From Cyanophora paradoxa (lineage: Eukaryota > Glaucocystophyceae > Cyanophorales > Cyanophoraceae), in NCBI GenBank assembly GCA_004431415.1, contig QPMI01000064.1, forward strand, positions 124,001 through 188,000: DNA of 64,000 bases, written 5' to 3'. The translations under genes were made by a program, and so were the position numbers. Positions 1-9,536 of the stretch are shown here, one piece after another; within the stretch, counting starts at the first letter, position 1; each line of letters opens with the position of its first letter. The notes below the pieces were generated by a model, which was given only the letters and a program-made list of their open reading frames with translations, searched no databases and was not told where the DNA came from.

Positions 1-149
1 TGCGAAACGCGTAACATTAAATTCGAATTCAATTGAATTCGGAACACAGCACAAATGAACGCCGCGGTCGCGGGGCCGGCGGCGCACAGGACCGGAACCC
101 GGAAAAGTTTTAAAAGAGTATCGATTTGAACAGAGTTAATAGGGTATAC

Positions 150-1588
150 GTATCGGGGCGTACCCGTAGGCGTGGAGGCGCTCGGAGCGGATGTACTCGA
201 CCATGCGACGGTACTGCTGGAACGCCGCCGTTATCCGCCCTGCGCATGCGCGCGCCCCCGGGCCCGCTTCAGCTCGCGCCCGTCGGCCTGCAGCTGTGCC
301 GCGCCGGGCGGCCGCCTCGGGTCCCGTGGGGCCCGGGCGCACTTGCGCGGAAGAGGACGTAGACGAGGCTCTGCGAGGCGGAGCGGGGCGCCTCAGGCCG
401 AGGAGGGGGGGGGGGGGGGGGGGGGGGCTTCGGAAGGAGGAGGGGAGGGGGGGGGGAGAGGGGGGGGAGAGCAGCTGCAGCTGCAGGCGGGGCCGGGCGA
501 CTCGGGGGCGGGGAGAGGGCCGGAGAGGGAATGGGATGGGTGGGAAGGGAGGAGGAGGGGGGGGAGGGGGGGGGAAGGGGAAGGTGGAGGGGGGTTGCGG
601 ACGGCGTGGAGGCGGACGATCTTCTGGCGGAGGGGCACGCGCATCGCCTCGAGCACGGCGAGGCTCCGCTGCGCGAGGGCCACCGCCGCATCCCACCGCT
701 TCCCCTGGCTCGCCCGCACGACTGCACCCGCGGACGCACGTGCACGGCCAGCCGCCCACGTGAACCTTCGGCCACCGCCGGCGCGCGGTGGCGGCAGGTC
801 TAGGTGCGCATGCGCATGCGCACACTCGCTCATGTGGGCGTCCACCTCTACCATACGGTCGTCGTCCGTCTCCGTGTACCAGTACCTGCCGCCGCGCGCG
901 TTAACGTTGCGGGCGTGATCATGAGGCATGCGCAGTTGCAATCGCGGGCGAGCCCCGGCGGCCGCAGGCCGGCCGTCCGGATCCGCGAGCTCGAGCGGCC
1001 CAATCAATCGCATGTTCAGCAACGCTGCGCGGGCGCGCGGGGGGCGGACATGCGGTCGATGAAGTGGTCGGCCATGTCGAGCCGGTCTGTATAGAGGTGC
1101 ACTGAGGCCAGGAACCGCAGCACCCGCGCCTGCTCGCCCCAGCGCGCCCGCTCACTGAGTCAGCGGGGGGCGGGGGCGGGGGCGGGATCGGGGGCGGGGT
1201 TGGTGGTGCCTCGAGGCGGGACGGGGAGAGGCCGGCTTTCAGGAGGAGGCTCCACGCCGCAAAGAGCGGCTCCGCGCAGTCCTCCGGCCGCTATACCCCC
1301 GCCGCGGTTCGGCGGTCAGCACCGGCGCGGGCCCCAACCCCTCTCCAAAGTGCCTGCGCTAGCGCTGCAACCTCCGGATCCGCGACCATCCCTTCCCTCC
1401 CTCCCCGAGGCAGGCTGCAGGCGTATGTACGTAGGGCGAGTCCTGCACCTTCTCGCAGAAGGCGATGCAGGCCTGAAGGAAGAGCGCCTCGAATTGCAAC
1501 TCCGGCGCCGCGTTCGCCCAGTCCGCCCCGATCCGCAGCGCCTTCGTCGCCAGCTGCCCCGCCCCGCAGCCTCGCCGGCAATGCAGAA

Positions 1589-1629
<41 letters not shown>

Positions 1630-2770
1630 CGGGGCGCGCCTGGTTGTAGCAATCGGGCCGGATAAGAAGCATGTCGTTCGTCACCATGATCTGGCGGGTG
1701 CGTTACAATCAGCGGGCGTAATACCGGCGGGGGGAGGGCGGGTGGGTGGCCGCGGGAGGCCGCACGTTGCTCACCGGCTCGATGCCGAGGGCAGCGCAGA
1801 GGTTGCAGCAGTGAGCGACCATTGCCCGCGCGTCCTCCCCGCGCTTCCAGGTGTCAGGACTGCCGCCGCCCCCGGGCCCCGGCCCGGCCCGATCGCGATC
1901 AGCCTCGACGCCGCGAACGCGATGGCGATCACGATCGGAAGGGGGTCGCGAGCGCACGCGGCGATGATGGCGGACAGAAGAGACGCTACCACCGCGTCCG
2001 ACTGCGCAGAGCGTGCGCAGAGCCGCGTCAACGGGGTCGAAGTCCGGCCCGCGGCGTCGGATTCCGGCTCGAGTGGGGGGGAGGGGGGGGGGAGGGGGGG
2101 AGGGGAGGGGGGGAGGGCGGGCGCGCGCGCGCGCGCACGGCGGCGGCGCGGCGGGCGGCGCGGCGGACGGCGTGGAGTGCGCGGTGGAAACTCTCCCGCC
2201 CCGCCAGCGTCCTCATCAGCGGCGTGTCCAGCACCTGCCGCGAGGGGCGCGGGCGGCGCCCGGCGTACGCGTGAGCGGCGCTCACGTGTACAGCGCTAGC
2301 AGCGCGCTCGCGGCGCCGGTGCCGGCCCCACTGGGCGCACGCGGGGGTCGGAGAGGAGCATGGCGAGGTGCTCGAAGCCGCCAGCGCCCCCCGCCGCCTC
2401 CAGCCGGCCCACCGCCTGCCGCCCCGTCACTTGAGATGGAGGAGGGGAGTGGGCGGGCCGCGGGGGGTGGGAGCGCCTCTTCGACAGCGCAGATGAAGGA
2501 GACACGGTCAGCCTCGGAGACGTGCAGGAAGGGCGCCGGCACCCCGAAGTCCCACACCACCACTGCCCTGCCGCCCCCGGCCGGACCGAGCTTATAATTA
2601 GCTTGGGTTCTAAGCGCGGGCGGCCGCGGGGGCGTGCCCGCGCGTAGAGGCAGATCTAGACGTCGCCCCGGCCCCTCCAGCGCCTATCTCCGCGCGCCCG
2701 CCGGCGCACCCGAGGTCGAAGCTGCTCCTGAGAGGCTCCCTGACGTGCTGGAGGATCCTGATGCTGGCCG
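150..2770 (-). CDS. Unrecognised intron-rich gene, helix-rich exon fragments
   Basis: I do not recognise this gene. On the minus strand a series of short open stretches reads like real protein although no single frame continues: RILQHVREPLRSSFDLG near 2715-2770, VSEADRVSFICAVEEA near 2490-2540, FEHLAMLLSDPRVRP near 2340-2390, RQVLDTPLMRTLAGRESF near 2180-2240, ATKALRIGADWANAAPEL near 1500-1560, RVLRFLASVHLYTDRLDM near 1060-1130, and a C-terminal piece FQQYRRMVEYIRSERL near 170-225 that ends in a stop close to 135. Many pieces are amphipathic and Ala/Leu-rich, as in TPR-like helical repeats, but no consensus is clear. Poly-G tracts (405-427, 1589-1629) and GC-rich stretches between them behave like introns. 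Exon borders are not resolved. It may be continuous with the exons at 3990-4780. The frame-to-frame jumps could also reflect a decayed gene. Confidence 0.35.
1589..1629. repeat. Poly-G tract (41 nt)
   Basis: An uninterrupted run of 41 G, the longest homopolymer in the window. Similar runs lie at 405-427, 9247-9266, 60670-60706, 61581-61604 and 63361-63382, with poly-C at 15696-15710 and 48883-48903. They fall in introns or between genes. Run lengths this long are often unreliable in assemblies and can adopt G-quadruplex structure. Confidence 0.9.
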
Positions 2771-3989
2771 GCATGGGGCGCTGCGAGCTCGTGGGCGCCT
2801 CCCCAGATCCAGAGCCCGGCGCCGGCAATCGCGAAGGTCCCGATCGCAAGGGCTCAGGCGGCGGCGGCTGCGCATGCGGCGGTGGCGCCGTCGCAATCGA
2901 TGCCGGCTCGAGCTTCGGCTCCGGTCGGCTCGGAGCTGGCTCGGCCCGCCGCCGCTCGGAGCTGTCGCCCGCGCGGCAGCGGCGCCCGGCGGCGGCGGCG
3001 ATCGGCCGCGCATGCGCATGCGGCGCACGAGAAGAGCGTGGAGGCCTCGAGCTCCTCGAAGGGGTTCCCCTCCGCAGCCTCCAGCGCGCCCCGCGGCCGG
3101 CCCTGCGCCGCCGCCGCCCGAGTCCTCTCTCAGGGCCCCCATCGCAAGAGAGGGCGATTGCGAGGGTCTAAATCTGCCGAGGGGAGGATGCCGGGGCGGG
3201 GCAGCGCCCACGTGCACCCCGCTAGCGCTGTCCCAGGCCGTCGCGCGGACTGCTGCAGCTGGGGGTCCTTGCCCGCGCGCCGGCGGGACCGCCGGGGCTG
3301 GCCATATGCATGGGCGCCCTCGCAATTGGGGGCCGGCTCGCGATCGCCGCGGAAGCCTGCTCCGCCGCTCTAGCGAGCACCCTCTCCAGGCGGCTGCGGC
3401 GCCCGCCCGTTCCAACAATTCGCAAAATCATGATCATGATCAGCTGCAGGCCCCCTGCGAATTCGAATCGAAGCCCCGGAGTCCGCGGACCTTGTCATGT
3501 CGTCGGATATGAAGAAAGGCTTGTCCCCTGCCGCGGCGCTGCGTCAGGAATTCGAACGGAGCGTTGCAGAGGCGCCGGCGCCGGCGGCGGGGGCGGGGCG
3601 CACGGTCCCCCTGATCGCGATCACGATCGCGAGCCTCGCGATCGAGCTCCTGATCGCGATTCCCGTCCGCCTCGGTGCTGCGAGCCCGGTGGGCGGGGGT
3701 ACGGCAAACGCTGGGCGCGCCAGCGCGAGGGGGAGAAGCTTAAGAGGGGGGTACCCGGATCCGGAGGCGTCGACGTCATTGGCAGCGATCATCAGAGCGC
3801 CGAAAGCGTCGATGAGCCCCTCGGGCTGAGGCGCCGGCGGGGGGTATACGCAGAGGGGGGCGGTGGATTCGAACGGGAAGGCGGATGTGGCCATGTGTGG
3901 ACAGGTGGCCGTGGCCACGGTTGGGGGAGGGGGGGCGGGGGGTTCCAGGCGGCCGTCGGAGGAGGAGGGAACAGATCTAGAACCCTCGC

Positions 3990-4780
3990 CGAATCCAAGC
4001 GCCCGCCGCTTGCGGGGGACGGACCCCTCCTGTACCCCTTGTTGCTTGACTTCCACCGCGGTACCCCTGCTTTCCAGAAGAAGCAGGGCGGGTTCCCACG
4101 AGACGAGCACGTTTGGGGCGCAGTCGTCCGCGGCCCAGAAGCAATCCAGGTACCCTTCCCAAAGTCCAGGAACCGATCGCGAATTTCTGGGGGGTTTGAA
4201 CCTGCGGCCCGCGTGTGCACGTCGGCGGCGCGGGGGCAGGGGTACCGGCGGGGCCGGGGCAGCTGCAAGGCACCCAAACGCCTCGATGGAGTCTCCCCCC
4301 GGTCCAATATTCAGCAGTATGGCGCCGCCCGGCGTCTTGACCTGCGGGTCGCCCGTCGTCAACAGGAGGTTCAGTCCTTGAGGTCCTCGGGGCCGGCGGC
4401 GGACCCCGGCGCACCGGCGCCGCCTGAGGGGCGAAGAAGGCCGGCACGAGGCGGGCGGTGTCCCGCGACTCGGGCCCAGGGCGCAGGGCGATGCGGACGG
4501 CGGCGCCGCCCGGCAGAAATGGTGCGTCATTTGCATGAAGATCGATATCAGCACCCGCGGCATGCGCAGCCGCGGCCTGGACCTCCGGGCTCCTAGGCCT
4601 GATGCGAAGGCGGTAGATCGTGCGGGGCCATGTCGAGACGCGCAGCAGCTGGCGCCCGCCCGCCAGCGCCGGGGCAACGCCCTCCCAGGCCGCAGTGCAC
4701 GTGGGCGATCGCGAGGCGGTGTCGAGTTGGAGGAGCGTGACCGCGGCCGTCGCCGCGCCGCCGTGGCCGCGCACGCGCAT
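3990..4780 (-). CDS. Unrecognised gene fragment, beta-rich exons
   Basis: Minus-strand exon-like segments of unknown function. From about 4780 down to 4405 one frame reads through TWPRTIYRLRIRPRSPEVQ and DIDLHANDAPFLPGGAAVRI to LVPAFFAPQ. A frame change near 4400 leads into GLNLLLTTGDPQVKTPGGA and LLNIGPGGDSIEAFG (about 4275-4390), and a further one into GYLDCFWAADDCAPNVLVSW and LLLESRGTAVEVKQQ (about 4030-4170). The alternating hydrophobic pattern suggests beta strands. The frame changes coincide with GTGCG- and -CAG signals, so short introns are likely. It may be the 5' part of the gene that continues at 150-2770. I cannot assign a family, and the true start is not visible. Confidence 0.35.
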
Positions 4781-5033
4781 GCGCAGCGGCGAGCTTTTCG
4801 GCGCGCCAAGCCTTGCAGATCTCGGCGCCCCAAGATGGCGGGCGCCGCGCGGCGCTCCTGTAAAGAATTCTCCTTCGGCGCGCCAAGATGGCTTGGCTCC
4901 TTCGCGCCAAGATGGCGGGGCGCGGCCGTGCGCATGCGCCGCGGTGCGCGTCGACGTCGATGTCAGTCCGGCTGCATTTAATTTGCTACGAAATGAATTT
5001 GGGACTCTCGAATTTGTGAGTATACGTAATTTG

Positions 5034-5060
5034 TTTTTGAGAGACTACGGTGGGGCGAAC
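5034..5060 (-). repeat. Second copy of the retroposon 3' end
   Basis: The 27 bases at 5034-5060 (T5, then GAGAGACTACGGTGGGGCGAAC) recur at 5204-5230, the 3' end of the retroposed sequence at 5201-6693 read on the minus strand. This may be a very short, strongly 5'-truncated insertion of the same family with a short A tail. Confidence 0.55.
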
Positions 5061-5185
5061 AGGCCCGCATGCGCAGACTAGTACTGGCTCTACGTATACT
5101 CTAGATCTGCGCTGCAGTCGACCATCGACGTTACTAAGTTAGATCTAGGCTAGACGTACGCGTCGACGTTGCGAAGTTATCGTAG

Positions 5186-5200
5186 TATTGTTTTTAATCA
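5186..5200. repeat. Target-site duplication, left copy
   Basis: TATTGTTTTTAATCA at 5186-5200 is repeated exactly at 6694-6708. The pair flanks the zinc-finger retroposed sequence and adjoins its A-tail (T8 on the plus strand), as expected for target-primed reverse transcription. Confidence 0.7.
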
Positions 5201-6693
5201 TTTTTTTTGAGAGACTACGGTGGGGCGAACCCCCCGTAGGTAGTGATATTAAAGACAACAAAGCAATCACAAATCAAAGATACAGTAAACTAGCACAAAA
5301 TATATACAGAATCAAGAGGGATCACGAGAAGGGACACGATCAGAAGAACGCAAAAGATAAGGAGAACGAGCACGAGGAGAAGGAGTAGAAGAGCTCAAGG
5401 GCGTCGACGCAGAAGTACTAGTCACACTAGAACGACGAGGAGCACGGGGACGCAGCAAATAAGGAGAACGAGCACGAGGAACTACAGTCGAAGACGAAGA
5501 TCTAGACGAAGACGACAAGACAGAGCTAACAGCAGAACTAGAAGACGTAGTCGCAGGAGGCAAAGGCGGTAGAACAGTAGGAGAGGCGAAACGTAGGACA
5601 CCACTAGAGGGGAAAGTCGAAGCTGGCGGAGTGTCTAAACGGAATCGAGATTGTAGAGTTGGTAAAACAATGGACGGCTGAAGACTAATCTGTGGAACTG
5701 GGGACGACACGAGGAAAGGGGCAGAGCTCGGGTGCAGACTCGGAATCGGCAGTATAAGAGGTTGGGCGAAACGCAAGCCAGTAGTGACAGGGAAGGCAGA
5801 CGATGGGGCTGAACCAGGCGGGAGAGGCAAATATAGCGAAGTAGAAGAGAGAGAAGGGTACACACGAGGAACGTCACCATACACAAAATACTCGCTGCCA
5901 AAAACTATACGGTCTGACGGTCGCTGACTCAGTGAAGATAAAGAGGCGGAACTGCCTGAGGGCTAACAGTGAGAGATGGAGGAGGAAGAGGCAGAGCTAA
6001 CGACAAAGGGAACGGAATCAAAGGTACAGGGAAGGCATGGAATACACGAGGAACTGGAAGGTGGAGGGGGCCAGTGCTCCTAACTAACATCGATGAAGCA
6101 TCTGATGGAGGTGACGGCAAAACAACTGAGGGTAAACTAAGTTGAGGTGAAGCGAAGATTGATACAAGACTATCATGAATCAAAGGGGGCCATGCAGGAA
6201 CCGGCGGGCGAGGTGGATCTGGCGGGACAGCCAGAGGGAAGCCGAAGGTACAGGAGAGGAAAGCCGCAGGCGCCGAGACACATGGACAGGGGACGGATCG
6301 GCATCGGGAGGCAAGGTTGAATTCGACGGAGACCGGGGGCGGCGGATTCGTGAAACGGAAGGTATCAGAGAAGGACTAGGGGGGGGGCAGGGAAGTACGG
6401 AGCCGCTGAGCAGGTGGCGACGGTGAGGGTGCAGGGGAGCGAATCCGTCGCAAAGTTGGAACAGGCTGACGGGGCTCGGCATATGTAGCCGCAGCTGCAG
6501 GAGCTGGAGCAAGCACTGGGGGTGCCGGATCCGGAGACTGGAGGCGGGGGCGCTGGGCAGGAGGCACAGGATCTGGAGGATTCTCTGAACTAGAGGGGGT
6601 TCGAGGTCGGCGAACGCCACGGGCGTTAGCAGGATGTTTATCAGCCCGAACATGACGGTCACGATCAGCAGAAGACTGAAAGTTCTTCCCACA
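5201..6693 (-). pseudogene. 5'-truncated retroposed zinc-finger/Pro-Ser-rich sequence
   Basis: A 1.49-kb insert on the minus strand. Its 3' end is an A8 tail (T8 at 5201-5208) and it is bracketed by a 15-bp direct repeat (5186-5200 and 6694-6708), which together indicate LINE-type retroposition. The coding sense starts abruptly inside a C2H2-like finger: CGKNFQSSADRDRHVRADKH, i.e. C-x3-F-x8-H-x5-H with the first cysteine lost by truncation (about 6630-6690). Proline/serine-rich sequence follows (about 6376-6600), then further Pro/Ser-rich frames at 5929-6183 and 5312-5884 with the segment RARSPYLL repeated twice. The frame is interrupted near a run of eight G (about 6380), so the copy looks non-functional. 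It could be a processed pseudogene of a host zinc-finger gene or the ORF1 end of a non-LTR element; no reverse transcriptase is present. Confidence 0.65.
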
Positions 6694-6708
6694 TATTGTT
6701 TTTAATCA
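6694..6708. repeat. Target-site duplication, right copy
   Basis: Exact copy of 5186-5200 directly beside the truncated 5' end of the retroposed sequence. Confidence 0.7.
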
Positions 6709-7900
6709 GTTAATAATTAGTTATTAGTTGATTATTAATTACTTTCCCATACAAGTTGATACAACACGCGCTCTAAGGCAGACTGAGGGCGCCCCGCTGC
6801 GTTCTGTCGATATCGATGCCAGACGCGATGCAAACACACTCCAATATTAATTGAGCATACAATTTGATACAAAGCATGCAAGAGTCGCGGGACTCGCGGG
6901 AGTCGCGGCTAGACTATAGTCTATAGACTGCCAGGTTACCGGTATGATCATACTATGATGGCGGTCATCGGCGGTTTGTGCTAACACGAGGAAAACCTTC
7001 GTACCAGCGTTTCGCACCCTACGGTTCAAAAACAAATTGCTTCACATGAGCCACACGACTAGAAAAACGGACTGCGGCGGTAAAAATTGCGTGTACCCTG
7101 GATATTCGCGATCGTGTAAAAACAGTGATCAGAATCGGAGCCTCCGAGCTCTTAGCTCTAGGAGCCTTCAAGCTGTCTCAGCCTGTCTGATCCTGTTGTG
7201 GGCTGTACCCGCGCCGCGTACCGAGTACTACCGACTCTACTACCGAGCTGCTGTCAACGTTATGTTGCTGCTACCCCTGGTAGCTATATATAGGCTATAG
7301 CGCTATAGCCTATATATAGCCTATAGCTAGCGTTGTGAGCGCCTTCGAGTCTGTGATCGACTCGAATTTCGCTGATCCCACAGTAAGTTGCCTGTAACTG
7401 ATTTCCACTGGGCCAGACTTCCCAGTGCATCATCCCAGGATCCCATTCCAGTTACCGGCGAAACTTGAAACTCCGAGCGCGGGCCTGTGGCGCGGCCGGC
7501 GCCCTTCACGATCGATATCACCTCATCGGCTAGCTATAGAACTTCAGCTTCCGAAGTACTTCGATCAGTTTCAGCTTCAGCCCCCGCGCGCCATGTCGTC
7601 CGCCGCCGCCTAATATTAATATAAGCCTGCTACACGACGAGCGGTGTGCACGTGTGGCGCCGCCGCCGGGCCGCGCCCGGGCGTCGGCGCGCGCTCGCTA
7701 TACTTACGTACGAAATGTTCATGGCCCATGGCCAGCGGCGGCCTCTCTCTACTCGGCGTGCAGCCAGCGGCCTCTTCAATTCATGCCTGCTTCATTACTT
7801 GAATATGCTGGCTTGCAATTGTAGCTTACTGAAGTTAATCTCAATTGCCGCTCGCGAGTTAGACTTGATGATTTAATTTCGCGTTCTGATCATGGGCCGC
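6709..7900. other. Intergenic region, mixed composition, with a long palindrome
   Basis: AT-rich at first (TTAATAATTAG repeats around 6709-6760), then mixed. Open frames here are short and unlike protein. Contains the 38-bp perfect palindrome at 7283-7320. No gene, tRNA or promoter could be supported. Confidence 0.5.
7283..7320. repeat. 38-bp perfect palindrome
   Basis: GCTATATATAGGCTATAGC at 7283-7301 is followed immediately by its exact reverse complement at 7302-7320, with no spacer. It can form a spacer-free cruciform. Confidence 0.9.
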
Positions 7901-7920
7901 TCGATCCTTGACTGCGGATC

Positions 7921-8998
7921 GAATTCAGCCACATGTACAACTGCTCGGATTCGGCGCCGCTCGCCCTTGGAACGAGCCTTGGAACGACGACCGACCCGTG
8001 AGCGCGCGCGCCCGGCCTCGAACCCCTTCAAACGTCTTATATCCGGGCACGCGTCAGGTCGAGCTGCCCCGCGGGGGCCCTTGGGGGCTTCAAGGCCGGC
8101 GCCACGGGCGCCACCTGCCGGCCCCTCGCCAACCTCTACCGGGCCGGATCCACGTTCGTAACTATAGCGCCGACCCCCGCGGCCGCCCCGAAACTGCAGC
8201 TTTGGATCTGACCGCGCGGCTCCGGTCCGCCCAGGTGGCAGCCGGCGACGCTGGACGCGGCCGGCAACCTCCTCGTCCCCTACGACGCCCAGGCCGCTCG
8301 ACGCTTGACTTCAGCCACAACTGCTCGGACGCGGCGCCGCTCGCCTTTGGAACGACGACCGACCCGTGAGCGCGCGCGCCCGGCCTCGGATCGGACCCCT
8401 TCGAAAGCTTAAGTGTTATGTATGTCCGGACACGCGGCAGGTCGAGCTGCCCCGCGGCCGCGCCCGGCGGGGGCCCTGCCAGGCTGGGCGGCTTCCGGGC
8501 CGGCGCCACGCCCGCCGCCTGCCGGCCCCTCGCGAGCCTCAACCGGGCCGAAACTCATCTCCCAGCTCCCCAGGAACGCACTACAAGGCGGTGACGACGG
8601 CCAAGCTGGTGGACTCCGCCACGGGCGAGGCGGCGGCGACGCTGCTGGAGGGCCAAGTCGGGGTCTGCACCGCCCTCCCCAGCGGCGTCCGGCGCCTCGA
8701 CGACGAGCCCCAGGCTAGGTCGGCCCCGCCGGCCGGTCCGGGCCCCCCTCCACCCTCTCTTCGAGAAGTCTGACGGCCCCGCAGACCGCCGAGGAGGAGG
8801 CGGGAGCAGAGGCGGAGGCGGAGGCGGAGGCGGGGGCTGCGTTGTCGGGCGGGCTCGAGCCGGAGGACGAGCTGCAGCTGCTGGCCGGGTTTGAGTTGAA
8901 CTTTGAGGTGCGTTTCTAATTATAAATTCTAGCCGTTACTCCCGCACCGAACGGATCGTCAGGATCTGGAGGGTATGGTGGCCCTGGGCGATGCTTGA
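7921..8998 (+). CDS. Secreted/surface-type cysteine protein with duplicated exon pair
   Basis: A multi-exon plus-strand gene, family not recognised. Two exon pairs are homologous. Copy 1 (to 7997, then from 8058) reads NCSDSAPLALGT...TTTDP and, after a 60-bp intron, SSCPAGALGGFKAGATGATC, RPLANLYRAGS. Copy 2 (about 8310-8365, then from 8441) reads NCSDAAPLAFGTTTDP and SSCPAAAPGG...GGFRAGATPAACRPLASLNRA. Both pairs are split at the same phase after GAC-CC, and both introns start with the same ~23 bases (GTGAGCGCGCGC...). Later exons give VTTAKLVDSATGEAAATLLE (about 8592-8660), an acidic GAEAEAEAEAG stretch and LQLLAGFELNFE ending at 8907. A 55-bp intron then leads in frame to the last exon, 8963-8998 (DLEGMVALGDA, stop). 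The CPAG...GAT...C spacing resembles cysteine-rich extracellular repeats. The 5' end and the middle exons (about 8153-8310, 8560-8780) are uncertain; copy 1 may be frameshifted near 7915. Confidence 0.5.
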
Positions 8999-8999
8999 A

Positions 9000-9360
9000 T
9001 ATCAATACATGATCATGAGGAAGCACATGATGATCACCTTGCCGATTCGGAAGCACAGCGTGGCCCAGTGGTCCGATTATATATATTGCATGTTGCGCAT
9101 GCGCATGTGTACGTATATATACCTATACATTTGAATGTCGGCTTGCAATCATTCCTCGAGCTCGACGCTGCAATGCATATATGCGGGGAGCTCGAGGGAG
9201 GTCCAGGGGGAAGGGGGGCGGGGCTGGAGGGATGGGATGGGAGCTCGGGGGGGGGGGGGGGGGGGGAGGGGGGGGGCGGGGCCGTTGCCGAGTCGCTTCC
9301 ATCCGGACCTCCGGTGCGTATACCTGCTAGCCTATATATATAGCTGGTAGTCGACGTCTC
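9000..9360. other. Intergenic, with G-rich tract
   Basis: No gene seen. Contains alternating TATA/CATG palindromes near 9080-9130 and a G20 run at 9247-9266. The tandem array begins just after it. Confidence 0.5.
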
Positions 9361-9536
9361 ATATCAGGCGAAGCCTCTTTCAGGCGAAGCCTCTTTCTCA
9401 AAACCAAAAACCGACGATCCTAATTCCTTTTTTAACCTTTTTTTCCACTCGAGATCCCCCCTGCTAAATAATTTCCGCGTCGCACTGCCTCGAGGACGAA
9501 TTATTAATTCTGCCTCGACACCGACGCGATTGCTCT

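Larger units (their letters stand above)
4936..5200. other. AT-rich intergenic stretch with restriction-site-like palindromes
   Basis: No gene seen. The stretch is rich in 6-bp palindromes (GTATAC, TCTAGA, AGATCT, ACGCGT, GTCGAC) and carries a 27-bp copy of the 3' end of the retroposed sequence that follows it. It ends with the left copy of the 15-bp target duplication. Confidence 0.5.

Noticed and set aside
172-3512. Long plus-strand frames overlapping the left-end genes
   Set aside because: Composition is Gly/Arg/Ala low-complexity, mirroring GC-rich introns and the antisense of the minus-strand exons.
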